A DNA stretch of 63,601 nucleotides from an uncultured Spirochaetota bacterium (GCA_944389415.1 CALXMF010000011.1:1-63601), one strand, 5' to 3'. Counted from the first letter of the stretch, positions 17,402-26,398 are shown. Made by a program: numbers and translations. Notes: generated by a model from the sequence alone, not told the origin.

Positions 17402-18148
17402 TTACCTTTGCACACCGATATCAAGCAGTATTGTATCAAAATACGGCGCAAGCGCGGTATATATCTGCTGCCGTAATGAGAACGCCCGCGGCAGCTCATC
17501 GGCGCGAAACTGCAAACGTGCAGCTCCATGCAGTGTGCGCACACGAAAATCATGAAATCCCATATCAAATAACGCATTTTCACCAGCCTCGATACGGGAA
17601 AGCAGCTGTTCTGTCAGCTCCTCGCCGCAGGGAACACGAGTGGCAAGACAGGCATAGGCGTCTTTATTCCACGTAAACAACCCTGCCTGACGGGAGAGCT
17701 CACGCACCCGCGCTTTATCAATACCGCATTCACGCAGCGGAGAACGTACTCCGTATTCTGTAAGCGCACGCATCCCGGGACGATCATCAGCAATATCGGA
17801 CGCATTTGTACCGTCAATAATCAGAGGACAATTATATTTTTGCGCAATTGAGCGAACAGCCTGCATAATGCGCGATTTACAGCGATAACAGCGGTCGGCA
17901 GGATTAGAAACAATGTCAGCATCAGCAAGGATATCAACTTCTGCTACTTCAAGCGGACAGGACAGCTGCATGGCAAGACGTTTTGCATCACACAGCTCCC
18001 ATTCCGGCTGAAATACCGTATGCACAAACACTGGATATATCTGCGCTTTGCATTTAAGCGCCGCATATAGTAAATATGCTGAATCAGTTCCGCCGGAAAA
18101 CGCGAGTACCGCGCGCCGGTGTTCAGAAAAAAAATCATGCAGCGTCAT
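17402..18148 (-). CDS. larE: LarE, ATP-dependent sulfur transferase for the NPN cofactor
   Basis: LarE adenylates and then thiolates the carboxylates made by LarB. The PP-loop motif SGGTDS is at 18-23. Cys167 in YACLATRVPCG is likely equivalent to the sacrificial cysteine (Cys176) of L. plantarum LarE. A CxxC pair (Cys87, Cys90) and Cys174 are also present, and some LarE proteins instead use a [4Fe-4S] cluster held by three cysteines. I cannot tell which type this is. It is the first gene of larE-larB-larC. No larA racemase lies in the window. Confidence 0.9.
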   Translation of the reverse strand: MTLHDFFSEHRRAVLAFSGGTDSAYLLYAALKCKAQIYPVFVHTVFQPEWELCDAKRLAMQLSCPLEVAEVDILADADIVSNPADRCYRCKSRIMQAVRSIAQKYNCPLIIDGTNASDIADDRPGMRALTEYGVRSPLRECGIDKARVRELSRQAGLFTWNKDAYACLATRVPCGEELTEQLLSRIEAGENALFDMGFHDFRVRTLHGAARLQFRADELPRAFSLRQQIYTALAPYFDTILLDIGVQR

Positions 18149-18285
18149 TCTCCGCCTCCCCCGCTGTATTATTCACGCTGAACAGTATACGGCGTGAACG
18201 CGATGGAGGCAAGAATATAAAACACCCGTGTCTCACGCACATCCGCCGGCGTTTTAACTGATACGCTCCAGTTTTATACCATATT

Positions 18286-18304
18286 TATATACTACCGGTA
18301 TATA
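18286..18304. promoter_or_regulatory. Candidate operator dyad upstream of larE
   Basis: TATATAC-TACCG-GTATATA is a perfect 7-bp inverted repeat in the 200-bp gap upstream of larE. A minus-strand TTGACA lies farther upstream at 18342-18347. A/T-rich dyads can arise by chance, so this is only a candidate. The rest of the gap (18149-18348) shows no gene. Confidence 0.35.
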
Positions 18305-18348
18305 CACCGTATATGTTTACGTTACACCACATACTGCTGATTGTCAAA

Positions 18349-18397
18349 TAAAAAAAGCCTGTCTCCGCTTATCTTTTACGGACAGCGGAAACAGGCT
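18349..18397 (-). terminator. Terminator of the 18433-18804 lipoprotein gene
   Basis: The arms AGCCTGTCTCCGCT (18356-18369) and AGCGGAAACAGGCT (18384-18397) form an almost perfect stem (one mismatch), followed by a T-run on the minus strand. Confidence 0.8.
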
Positions 18398-18432
18398 GTA
18401 TCTAAATAAGTATCACAACCCGCAAAAGGTCG

Positions 18433-18804
18433 TTACTGTAAAATCAGCGTCTGTTTATATACTCCGGAACATTCATCTTCGACCGGCACCAGTTTACGGC
18501 CGTCAGGACTCAGTTCATATACACCTTTAACAGAACCGCCTGTGGACATCGGAATTCTGATAATATTACCAGTACGGGTATATTCTATGTTCTTATTAGG
18601 ATTATTACCCTGCCGCTCCACATCAACAAGCATATCCGGCTTAAACGCGATAATAAGCAGCTTCTCGCCTTCACGGTTTTTATACACTCTGCCGTCAAGC
18701 GATGAACCAGCGGCTGCTGCCGGCATCATGGACAGACAGCCTGTCAGAACACAAACGGCCGCAAGCACAACAGCGGCGGCACCAAACCCGATAAATCTTT
18801 TCAT
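18433..18804 (-). CDS. Small lipoprotein, lipocalin-like or unknown
   Basis: A 124-residue protein with a lipoprotein signal peptide ending LTGC. The mature part (DGRVYKNREGEKLLIIAF... to the C-terminus) resembles the second half of the lipoprotein encoded at 19667-20365. Both have a (R/K)..Y start, a G.I..P....G.....Y segment and a D.C.SG......TL.L ending. ATG 18804 follows AGGAGG at a good distance. The function is unknown. It is the last of three consecutive minus-strand lipoprotein genes. Confidence 0.75.
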   Translation of the reverse strand: MKRFIGFGAAAVVLAAVCVLTGCLSMMPAAAAGSSLDGRVYKNREGEKLLIIAFKPDMLVDVERQGNNPNKNIEYTRTGNIIRIPMSTGGSVKGVYELSPDGRKLVPVEDECSGVYKQTLILQ

Positions 18805-18893
18805 AAGATTCCTCCTGTAATTTAAGTTTAATAACACACTGAAAGTATGGTACCACCGTTATTTCTGATTGTCAAGACCCAAATATGACTTGA

Positions 18894-19478
18894 TTATTTT
18901 AAAAGATACTCTTTCACGGCAGCCAGGAATTCCTGATTCACAGGGATTTTATCAGATCCACCGTTTGTATTTTTTAATGCTATCTTGATAGCAGACAAAG
19001 GAGTTGCAGCAAGTTTTTTTACATCTTCATCATACAATTGTCCATTGAATCTAAATGAATACACTCCATCCCCTTCATTCTTGCTCTTAAAGGTAGGTTT
19101 AACTGTTTCATTCTTTATAAATTCTATGGAGGTTCCGTCACACTCTATCAAATACCCTAACTTTTCGCTATAGAACTCTTTGGTTTTAGTTGTAGCAAGG
19201 ATCATACCACCCCATCCAGAAAATCCTGAAGAATAGGCTTTTGTTAACGAAAATCCTTGTAAATTCTCTGCGCTAATAATAACCTCATATGAAATAGTCT
19301 CGTTCAGAACTCCATCTTCTTCATCAAGATATCGAGAAATTCTCCATGAATTATTATCAGTAGTTCCTGAAGCAAGAATTTCATGTTCATCAATATCGTT
19401 ACCAGCTATTGCGTCACATCCCGTAAACAAAAGAACACTAAATGCCAAAAGCCATCCAAATTTTAATATTTTTTTCAT
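18894..19478 (-). CDS. Lipoprotein, unknown function
   Basis: A 194-residue protein starting with a lipoprotein signal peptide (MKKILKFGWLLAFSVLLFTGC). The mature region is acidic then mixed beta-rich, with no family I recognise and no clear likeness to its two lipoprotein neighbours. GGGGGA precedes the ATG. It lies between the two paralogous lipoproteins, about 90 bases upstream of the 18804 gene. Confidence 0.7.
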   Translation of the reverse strand: MKKILKFGWLLAFSVLLFTGCDAIAGNDIDEHEILASGTTDNNSWRISRYLDEEDGVLNETISYEVIISAENLQGFSLTKAYSSGFSGWGGMILATTKTKEFYSEKLGYLIECDGTSIEFIKNETVKPTFKSKNEGDGVYSFRFNGQLYDEDVKKLAATPLSAIKIALKNTNGGSDKIPVNQEFLAAVKEYLLK

Positions 19479-19583
19479 ATTTCCCCCTGAGGTATAATTT
19501 TATAAAATACTATATCTATAAATACTGTAAAAGTCAAATGAATTATATTTCCTCATAAGTCGCCAGACATAATCTATAAATAC

Positions 19584-19632
19584 AAAAACAGCCCGTGTCA
19601 GGCATCAATATGCAAAAACACGGGCTGTTTTT
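19584..19632 (-). terminator. Terminator after the 19667-20365 lipoprotein gene
   Basis: AAAAACAGCCCGTGT (19584-19598) and ACACGGGCTGTTTTT (19618-19632) are perfectly complementary 15-bp arms. The flanking runs make it usable in both directions. It ends the first lipoprotein transcript before the next lipoprotein gene starts. Confidence 0.9.
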
Positions 19633-19666
19633 AGTAAGAGATTAGTACCGATACGGCAGAAAATGT

Positions 19667-20365
19667 TTATTCAGCTGCTGCGGCAGTAACAAGGGTGAGA
19701 ACATGTTGGAAACCTGAATCACAATCATCCGTCGGAGTAAGTATTGTTTTATCAGCATTTACAGTATATATAGCCTTACCCATTGGACCGTATGGGACGG
19801 TAATGATACCGTCCTCATTTATTTCGTACTTTTCACCTTTTTCACCATAGGAAGTGGTGTTCTTTTGGAGATGGTAAGCCCATGCTGTTTTGATATTGAG
19901 AATAATATTAGTATTAGGACTATCACTAGTCAATTTTTTATATGTACGGCCTGCCAAATTCCGGGTAAGGTCAGGATTTTCCACCTTAACAAATTCGGCA
20001 TCACCGACTTTCTTTTTTCCATCAGAAAGCTCTTCTTTGTTATCGCTGATAGTGTATGTATAGACGGTATTATCTGCACCAGTAATTGTAAGTATTTTAC
20101 CATCTTCTGATACAGTATACGAATACATAAAATCAGACTCTTTATAAGCCGCTTTGCCGCCTTCAAATTCCCATATCGGGGTACTCAGCTTTTCCCCTAC
20201 CACATACCCTAAGCCATCCAGAGCCGCGTTTACCTGAGGCGGGGTTACCTGTGTTCCGCCTTCGTCTCCGCTGGCTCCGCTATTTGACGCAGTATCACAG
20301 CCCGCAAGCAGCAATGCCGCCATAGCCAATCCAGCAAGCGCTCCAATACCAATCTGTCTCTTCAT
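19667..20365 (-). CDS. Two-domain lipoprotein, paralogous to the 18433-18804 protein
   Basis: A 232-residue protein with lipoprotein signal ending LAGC and a Ser/Gly/Thr linker. The first part (about 50-115) has a repeated strand pattern around DGKILTITGADNTVYTYTI. The second part (about 130-230) resembles the whole mature 18433-18804 lipoprotein and ends DDCDSGFQHVLTLV. ATG 20365 follows GGAGGTG. It is divergent from the XRE regulator, 119 bases away, and may be controlled by it. The function is unknown. Confidence 0.75.
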   Translation of the reverse strand: MKRQIGIGALAGLAMAALLLAGCDTASNSGASGDEGGTQVTPPQVNAALDGLGYVVGEKLSTPIWEFEGGKAAYKESDFMYSYTVSEDGKILTITGADNTVYTYTISDNKEELSDGKKKVGDAEFVKVENPDLTRNLAGRTYKKLTSDSPNTNIILNIKTAWAYHLQKNTTSYGEKGEKYEINEDGIITVPYGPMGKAIYTVNADKTILTPTDDCDSGFQHVLTLVTAAAAE

Positions 20366-20428
20366 AAAAGACACCTCCAAAAATAGTTTACGCACTTAAA
20401 CAATAAGTACAGCTTATATTATGTCAGG

Positions 20429-20469
20429 TATACTTAATTGTCAAGCAAAATTTATCAGCTATACTTAAT
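20429..20469 (+). promoter_or_regulatory. Promoter and direct repeats before the XRE regulator gene
   Basis: TATACTTAAT occurs at 20429-20438 and again at 20460-20469, 31 bp (about three helical turns) apart. TTGTCA (20438-20443), a 16-bp spacer and TATACT (20460-20465) make a good sigma-70 promoter for the XRE gene. The second repeat contains the -10 box. This is a natural place for autoregulation and for control of the divergent lipoprotein gene. Confidence 0.6.
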
Positions 20470-20484
20470 ACTGGTAAAAATAAT

Positions 20485-20796
20485 ATGAGTGATTTGCTGC
20501 AAACTATTGGAATAAATATACGGCGATACCGTACAGGGCGTAAAATGACACAGGCACGCCTTGCCGAAGAAGCAGGGGTCGCGACAACTTTTATTACACA
20601 GATTGAATCCGCAAAAGAAATTCCATCGCTGCGCACTATCAGCCGTGTCGCTGACGCGCTGCAGGTAGAACCATATGAACTGCTGATTCCGGAAAATATA
20701 AGTACCTCACATCACGATTGTGAATGTGTGCAGATTATCGAAAAACGTATCCGGCAGGAACTTGTTGACCGCGTGATTGCGGCCCTTGAAGATTAA
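20485..20796 (+). CDS. XRE-family helix-turn-helix regulator
   Basis: A 103-residue DNA-binding protein. The HTH_3 domain occupies about 8-62: INIRRYRTGRKMTQARLAEE, AGVATTFITQIESAKEIPS and LRTISRVADALQVEPYELL. The short C-terminal tail holds HHDCECVQIIEKRIRQ and may serve in dimerisation or sensing. The Shine-Dalgarno is weak and the leader predicted from the promoter is only about 13 bases. It is divergent from the lipoprotein cluster. Confidence 0.88.
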   Translation: MSDLLQTIGINIRRYRTGRKMTQARLAEEAGVATTFITQIESAKEIPSLRTISRVADALQVEPYELLIPENISTSHHDCECVQIIEKRIRQELVDRVIAALED

Positions 20797-20870
20797 AAGC
20801 AGCTGCCGTTAGCGGATCTGTTTTCAGACCGCTGTAGACGGCGGCATATGTTTACTGTATACTTTTCAGT

Positions 20871-22154
20871 ATGGAACGGTATGACTGCATTATCGCCGGT
20901 TCAGGACCGGCAGGACTTGGCGCCGCGTTTGCGCTGCTTGAATCTCATCCTAATATACATATTCTGCTGCTGGATGCGGCACAGGTTTCTTCCGGCGGTC
21001 TGCGCAATGACTGCAAAATGAATTTTACGTTTCCGGTCGGTTTTCCTACTGAATACTGGACAAAGGAACGCGCCGATACGTATCTTGCCCGTATCGAACA
21101 GTTTCTTAAACCGGATATTCTTGAGCAGGAAAAAGTCGATGTGTACGCGCGCCGTGCCGAACGTATTGGCGTTGAGCTTTTGCGCATCAGGCAGTCGCAT
21201 CTGGGAACTGACGGCGGTATCCGGTTAATAAAACAACTCACCGCACGCCTTATTGATATGGGGGCGGAACTGTCATTTGGTGAGACACTTATTTCCGCTG
21301 ATACTGACGCACATATAATCCGTACTGATAAGCGTGAAGCAGAATACGGTGCACTTGTTGTCGCTCCCGGTCGTCACGGTTTTGACTTTCTGCGCCGTTT
21401 TATGAGCGCTTCTAATATTCCGTACGCTGATAACTGTATAGATGTGGGTATACGTGTTGAGACACGGCAGGAACACTATCCGATTGTTTCTGATTATTAT
21501 GATCCTAAATTCCTCTTTCCGGAACGGACACGCACGTTCTGTACAAACAGCGGGAGCGCGCATGTTGTACAGGAAAAATATGAATCATCGTCGGGATTCA
21601 TCTATTATAGTGTGAACGGACACGCATATTCAGAAAATCTGCCGCCAAATGGATTGGTAAACTTTGCGGTGCTGCGGACTGTCGCGTTTACAGAACCAAT
21701 AGCGTCTGGACAGGATTACGCGGAGGATCTTGCCGCACTCGCGATGCTTACCGGAGGCGGTCATCCTATTATGCAGCGTGTTGGTGATTTCAGGCTTGGA
21801 AAACGAACTACGGCAGCCGGCTTAAACGGCGATTTATATGATTTTGAACCAACGCTTAAATCAGCGACACCAGGAGATATCTCTCTTGCGATGCCTTCAA
21901 AATTTCTTACTTCTATCTGGAAGGCGCTGAAAAAACTTGATACGATTGTACCGGGAGTGCTTCATCCTTCTACAATCATGTATTATCCGGAGATTAAACT
22001 GTACGCCAATAAACCTCAGTTTATAGATGAATACTTTATGGCAGCACAGGATGTGTATCTGATTGGAGATGGCGCGGGAACATCACGCGGTATTACCGGA
22101 GCGTGGGCATCGGGTATGCGAGCCGCAGACGGTATACTCAGGAGACAAGGGTAA
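20871..22154 (+). CDS. FAD-dependent dehydrogenase of the COG2509 type
   Basis: A 427-residue flavoprotein. The N-terminal dinucleotide-binding motif is IIAGSGPAGLGAA. An internal ALVVAPGRHGFDFL segment and the C-terminal FAD-contact segment YLIGDGAGTSRGITGAWASG fit the uncharacterised FAD-dependent dehydrogenase group. The substrate is unknown. It overlaps rsmD by one base (TAATG), so the two are translationally coupled. Confidence 0.8.
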   Translation: MERYDCIIAGSGPAGLGAAFALLESHPNIHILLLDAAQVSSGGLRNDCKMNFTFPVGFPTEYWTKERADTYLARIEQFLKPDILEQEKVDVYARRAERIGVELLRIRQSHLGTDGGIRLIKQLTARLIDMGAELSFGETLISADTDAHIIRTDKREAEYGALVVAPGRHGFDFLRRFMSASNIPYADNCIDVGIRVETRQEHYPIVSDYYDPKFLFPERTRTFCTNSGSAHVVQEKYESSSGFIYYSVNGHAYSENLPPNGLVNFAVLRTVAFTEPIASGQDYAEDLAALAMLTGGGHPIMQRVGDFRLGKRTTAAGLNGDLYDFEPTLKSATPGDISLAMPSKFLTSIWKALKKLDTIVPGVLHPSTIMYYPEIKLYANKPQFIDEYFMAAQDVYLIGDGAGTSRGITGAWASGMRAADGILRRQG

Positions 22155-22699
22155 TGCGCATAACCGGCGGAGAACTTAAAGGAAGAATTATTAAATGTCC
22201 TGACGGGATTATACGGCCGGCAATGGACAGAATGCGTGAATCAGTATTCGCTGTGCTCGGGCCGCTTAGCGGTGCGTCGTTTCTGGATTTATTTTCAGGT
22301 TCCGGCACTATTGCCATAGAGGCAGTTTCGCGCGGAGCAAGCAGCGTAGAACTTGTTGAGAAAGACCGCATTAAAACACAAACGGTGCTTGCCAATGTCG
22401 CCGTGACTGAACAGATTATGCATAACAGAATACGCTGCCATTTTATGGCGGTGGAACTGTTTTTAAAACGATGCGGTCATCCATTTGATTATATTTTCTG
22501 TGATCCGCCGTTTCCATATAAATTTCATCATGATCTGATTCAGACGATTGCAGACCGCAGTCTTATTACAGAAACAGGGTGCGCCATGATACACCGCCCT
22601 GCGGAAAAAGAAATGCAAAAGCATATTGGAGGATTGTATCTGTCTGATCAGCGTGTATATGGCAGATCTGTTGTTGATTTTTATCGGTGGAACAGCTAA
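22154..22699 (+). CDS. rsmD: 16S rRNA (guanine-966-N2)-methyltransferase RsmD
   Basis: RsmD methylates G966 of 16S rRNA using SAM. The start MRITGGELKGRIIKCP, RPAMDRMRESVFAVL, the SAM-binding DLFSGSGTIAIEAVSRGA and the catalytic motif CDPPFPYKF are all typical. At 181 residues it has normal length. The start at 22154 shares its first A with the stop of the upstream flavoprotein gene. Confidence 0.93.
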   Translation: MRITGGELKGRIIKCPDGIIRPAMDRMRESVFAVLGPLSGASFLDLFSGSGTIAIEAVSRGASSVELVEKDRIKTQTVLANVAVTEQIMHNRIRCHFMAVELFLKRCGHPFDYIFCDPPFPYKFHHDLIQTIADRSLITETGCAMIHRPAEKEMQKHIGGLYLSDQRVYGRSVVDFYRWNS

Positions 22700-22910
22700 G
22701 GTAAACTGTGCTTTAACGGTTTGCTGTAGCTAAAATACAGAAAAAAAACGAAAATTTTACCATAGACGGCTGTAGTTTTTTGCGCTATACTTATTAAAAA
22801 TGCAATGTGTATATTAAGTGTATAATGTCTTTGTATTCATATCTTTTGTGATTTTGAATATTTTCTCTTGACAAACTATAAAAAAGCGTTCACAATATTA
22901 AAGGAGCAGA

Positions 22911-23255
22911 ATGGATAACACAGCACTAAAAGACCTGTTTACGAAAAAAAATGCAGTAGACGGTTTTATCAAAGTAACAGATAAACCGGTAGGCACTCTT
23001 TCTTCTGAACAGAAAGCTGTTCTGAACCGTAAAGGTAATGAACTGTTCAATACAGGTGATATAGAGCATGCGCGTCGTATCTATATTACAACTGGTTATT
23101 CAGATGGTCTTACCCGTGTCGGTGATATATATATGAAACAGCAGAGGCCTCTTGATGCGCTTAAACTCTATTTGCTTGCACATAATAAACGAAAAAGCGA
23201 GCCGCTTATTGAGATATTGGCAAATATTGTTTCGATTGAATTAAAAAGTGAATAA
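22911..23255 (+). CDS. Small conserved-looking protein, unknown function
   Basis: A 114-residue soluble helical protein without signal or membrane segment. The second half (VLNRKGNELFNTGDIEHARRI to the end) looks like two weak TPR-like helix pairs. AAGGAG at 22901-22906 supports the ATG. It lies 34 bases before the large TPR protein gene and probably works with it. The 211-bp gap upstream contains A/T-rich promoter-like sequence (TATAAT at 22821, TTGACA at 22868) but no clear gene. Confidence 0.65.
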   Translation: MDNTALKDLFTKKNAVDGFIKVTDKPVGTLSSEQKAVLNRKGNELFNTGDIEHARRIYITTGYSDGLTRVGDIYMKQQRPLDALKLYLLAHNKRKSEPLIEILANIVSIELKSE

Positions 23256-23289
23256 ATAATTTATAGTATTAAAAGGATTTTATAAAATT

Positions 23290-24453
23290 ATGGATGAACA
23301 GTTGGCCGCTGCCTTACATGAATTGCCTCTCGCTCAGTCTGAAGAACTGGCAGACTCATCTCAGAAGAACGCTGAAATTGCGGAAATCTCAAAAAAAGGA
23401 TATGCACTTCTAAAAGAAGATAAAATAGAAGAAGCAAAACAGGAGTTTTCCAAAATTCTTGCGATTGAAGATAATAATAATTACGCACTTGTCGGCTTGG
23501 GTGATTCTGACCGTAAACAAAACCGATTTAAAGATGCGATCGATTATTATACACGCTGTCTGACTTATCATCCAGGTAATAATTACGCGCTCTTTGGTCT
23601 TGCTGATTGTTATAAAGCGCTCAATCAGTATCAGAAAGCGATAGGTATTTGGGAACAGTATTTGCTGCATGATGACCGAAATATTACCGTACTAACCCGT
23701 GTCGCAGATGCATACAGGAAAATACGAGATTTCAGAAAATCAAAAGATTTATACCTTCGTGTTCTCGATATGGAAGAGAATAATGCGTATGCCCTCATTG
23801 GATTGGGTCATCTGCATTATGATTTTCATGAGTATACAGATGCTTTATATTACTGGACTAAAATGCTTGATATAAACGACTCAGCCGTCGATATCAGAGT
23901 ATTAACTTCAATTGGTAACTGCCACCGCAAATTAAAAAGTTTTGATAAGGGTGTGTTTTATTTTGAACGCGCTCTTGAAATGGACCCGAACAATTTTTAT
24001 GCACTGTTTGGTCTTGCCGACTGTTACCGCGGTATGAATCAGCAGTTCCGCTCTATTGAGTATTGGAACAGGATTCTGAAAATAGATCCCAATAATAAAG
24101 TTATCCTTACCCGTGCCGGTGATGCGTACCGTAATACAGGTGATTATGCGACAGCAACGGAATATTATGAAAAAGCGCTGAATATAGAATTTGATCTGTA
24201 TGCGGTGCTTGGTCTTGCCTTAATCAGCAAAGGACTTGGAAAATATGATGAGGCTATTGAAAGCCTTACCAGACTGACCCAGCAAGACCCAAAGAATTAC
24301 CGGCTATATGTTGATTTAGCTGACTGCTATCTGAAAATTGGACAGAAAAACAGAGCAATCGAAGTGCTTCAGAATTTCCAGCAGCAGGGAGTTAAAAGCA
24401 TGGTGGTATCTGAACTGCTGTCAAAATTGCAGGCAAATCAGCAATTTCTCTAA
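23290..24453 (+). CDS. Cytoplasmic TPR-repeat protein
   Basis: A 387-residue protein made almost wholly of about ten tetratricopeptide repeats from residue 35 to the end. Recurring lines are NNYALFGLADCYKALNQYQKA and similar. No signal peptide or catalytic domain is present, so it is a scaffold. The repeats alternate between ALxGLxDxY and VLTRxxDAYR types, giving a two-TPR higher-order period that suggests duplication of a pair. It is followed 14 bases later by rlmN. Confidence 0.82.
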   Translation: MDEQLAAALHELPLAQSEELADSSQKNAEIAEISKKGYALLKEDKIEEAKQEFSKILAIEDNNNYALVGLGDSDRKQNRFKDAIDYYTRCLTYHPGNNYALFGLADCYKALNQYQKAIGIWEQYLLHDDRNITVLTRVADAYRKIRDFRKSKDLYLRVLDMEENNAYALIGLGHLHYDFHEYTDALYYWTKMLDINDSAVDIRVLTSIGNCHRKLKSFDKGVFYFERALEMDPNNFYALFGLADCYRGMNQQFRSIEYWNRILKIDPNNKVILTRAGDAYRNTGDYATATEYYEKALNIEFDLYAVLGLALISKGLGKYDEAIESLTRLTQQDPKNYRLYVDLADCYLKIGQKNRAIEVLQNFQQQGVKSMVVSELLSKLQANQQFL

Positions 24454-24467
24454 ATAACGGTAGGTAT

Positions 24468-25484
24468 ATGCCGGAAAAAATAGCTCTTGCAGGGCTGCTT
24501 CCTCAAGAAATCTGTTCTGTATTGCAGATATCTCCTGCTTTCCGTGGAAAACAGATATTTAAATGGATAGGTGAAGGAGCTGTTTCTTTTGACCAGATGA
24601 CAAATCTGCCATCTGAAATGCGGCGAATGCTTAGTGAGAAGGCTGTTCTTAGGTCAGCACGTGTCGAAAAGATCCTTACAGATTCTGATGGTACAGTAAA
24701 ATTACAGTTATGTCTGCACGATGGCCGCTTTATAGAAACAGTTCTTCTCATAGACGCGGCTAAACGGAAAACGGCGTGTGTTTCCTGTCAGACAGGATGT
24801 GCTATGCGCTGTGCTTTTTGTCAGACCGGGCAATTAGGTGCGGGGCGTAATCTTTCTGCTTCTGAAATTGCCGAAGAATTTTTCTGCATGGAAGAAGCCG
24901 CAGGCCATCTGGATAATATTGTTTTTATGGGCATGGGTGAACCAATGCTGAATTTAAAAGCAATACAGCAGGCTATAGCGGTTCTTACCTCACCTGACGG
25001 AAGAGGTCTTTCCAGCAGGCGAATTACAATCTCTACATCAGGAGTTATTTCCGGTATTTATGAAATGGCTGATTCCGGTCCTCATGTGCGTCTTGCGGTA
25101 TCGCTGACAACTGCTGATCCAGAACTGCGTTCTCAGCTGATGCCCGTAACAAAAAACAATCCGCTGCCGGAATTGCGCAAAGCCATTGCCTATTTTATAG
25201 AAAAAACAGGTAAACGATGTACACTTGAAGCTGCCCTCTTTGCAGGCGTGAATACATCAGATGAAAAAATCAGGCAGCTTATTGATTTTGCACGCGGACT
25301 TGATGTACACATCAATCTCATCCCATGGAACCCTGTCGGAGGCCTTCCATTTAAGACACCATCACGCAGAGAATGTGAAACAGTACTTAAACAGCTTGAA
25401 CAGGCGGGTATTAATGCGACGCTCAGAGTACGCCGCGGAGAAAAAATCGGCGGTGCATGCGGTCAGCTTGGAAAAATAAACTGA
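24468..25484 (+). CDS. rlmN: 23S rRNA (adenine-2503-C2)-methyltransferase RlmN
   Basis: RlmN is a radical-SAM enzyme that methylates A2503 of 23S rRNA and A37 of some tRNAs. The CxxxCxxC motif is in CQTGCAMRCAFCQTGQLG. NIVFMGMGEPMLN follows, and the mechanistic C-terminal cysteine lies in IGGACGQL. At 338 residues it has normal length. Confidence 0.94.
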   Translation: MPEKIALAGLLPQEICSVLQISPAFRGKQIFKWIGEGAVSFDQMTNLPSEMRRMLSEKAVLRSARVEKILTDSDGTVKLQLCLHDGRFIETVLLIDAAKRKTACVSCQTGCAMRCAFCQTGQLGAGRNLSASEIAEEFFCMEEAAGHLDNIVFMGMGEPMLNLKAIQQAIAVLTSPDGRGLSSRRITISTSGVISGIYEMADSGPHVRLAVSLTTADPELRSQLMPVTKNNPLPELRKAIAYFIEKTGKRCTLEAALFAGVNTSDEKIRQLIDFARGLDVHINLIPWNPVGGLPFKTPSRRECETVLKQLEQAGINATLRVRRGEKIGGACGQLGKIN

Positions 25485-25498
25485 TTCAACAAACAAAA

Positions 25499-25527
25499 GA
25501 TCCCTGCCAGTTATATTACGGCAGGGA
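25499..25527. terminator. Hairpin between rlmN and the ABC-transporter operon
   Basis: TCCCTGCC (25501-25508) pairs with GGCAGGGA (25520-25527). On the minus strand it is followed by TTTTGTTTG, so it mainly ends the ABC-importer transcript. It may also act on rlmN. Confidence 0.7.
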
Positions 25528-25563
25528 TTCTGTAAAAATTACTGTGTTTTGCTGTTTTCTAAA

Positions 25564-26385
25564 TTATCCCTTGACTGCCCCCATTGTAATGCCATTTGTA
25601 AAGTATTTCTGGAACGCGACAAATATCGCCACTATCGGTACAGCTCCAAGCGCAGCACCTGCCATGATAAGACCATAATCTGTTGCCATTTCAGCCTGTA
25701 AAGTAGCAACACCAACGCTGATGGTAAAATTATTCCTTGATACAAGCATGATCAACTGCAAAAAATAGTCATTCCATGTACTTATAAAAGTAAATATTGC
25801 CAAAGCTCCAAACGCAGGCTTAATAATCGGACAAACAATCTCAATGAATGTCTTTGCCTCCCCTGCTCCATCAATGCGTGCTGCTTCAAGTATCTCTGAC
25901 GGCAGTGTTTCTGAAAACTGCTTCATAAGAAATACGCCAAACGGCCAGCCGACTGCCGGTAAAATAACAGACCATGGAGTATTGTACAGCATGATAAAAT
26001 CCATAATGCGTACAAGCGGTACAAGTACAACCTGTTTTGGAAGTGCCATCGCACAAATGAGCAGTGTAAAAATAATCTTGCGGCCTGTGAAAACTTTTTT
26101 CGCAAGTACGTAACCGGCCATACTTGCTGTGATCAGGACGAACACCATTGATGCGATAGACATGAAAACACTGTTAAAAAACCATCGCAGAGCCGGCTGT
26201 CTGAACAATTTCTCAAAGTTTGCGAGAGTCGGTGTCAGCGGGAACCATTCAGGAGGGATTTGTATCGCTACTTTCTGAAGTTTAAACGCACCAGTAATGA
26301 TCCAGTAAAAGGGGAAAATAAATGTTAGACTGATCGCTATCAGCAGTATCATGCTGGCGATAGAAGTTCCTTTTCGTATATTCAT
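25564..26385 (-). CDS. Carbohydrate ABC transporter permease (MalG-like)
   Basis: A 273-residue inner-membrane permease with six membrane spans. The cytoplasmic EAA loop that contacts the ATPase reads EAARIDGAGEAKTFIEIVCP. It pairs with the MalF-like permease 13 bases upstream. It is the last gene of a three-gene importer operon, and no ATPase gene is in the operon. The substrate is not evident. Confidence 0.9.
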   Translation of the reverse strand: MNIRKGTSIASMILLIAISLTFIFPFYWIITGAFKLQKVAIQIPPEWFPLTPTLANFEKLFRQPALRWFFNSVFMSIASMVFVLITASMAGYVLAKKVFTGRKIIFTLLICAMALPKQVVLVPLVRIMDFIMLYNTPWSVILPAVGWPFGVFLMKQFSETLPSEILEAARIDGAGEAKTFIEIVCPIIKPAFGALAIFTFISTWNDYFLQLIMLVSRNNFTISVGVATLQAEMATDYGLIMAGAALGAVPIVAIFVAFQKYFTNGITMGAVKG

Positions 26386-26398
26386 ATGGTTCCTTCCT

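Noticed and set aside
18149-18432. Nickel/cobalt riboswitch before larE
   Set aside because: No conserved four-way-junction pattern could be traced by eye; only A/T-rich dyads are seen.
20901-21563. Minus-strand frames inside the flavoprotein gene
   Set aside because: They oppose a clear FAD-dependent dehydrogenase gene and show no motifs.
22868-22896. TTGACA-17-CACAAT promoter for the 22911 gene
   Set aside because: It would start transcription inside the ribosome-binding site. The -10 is poor, so the true promoter is probably farther upstream.
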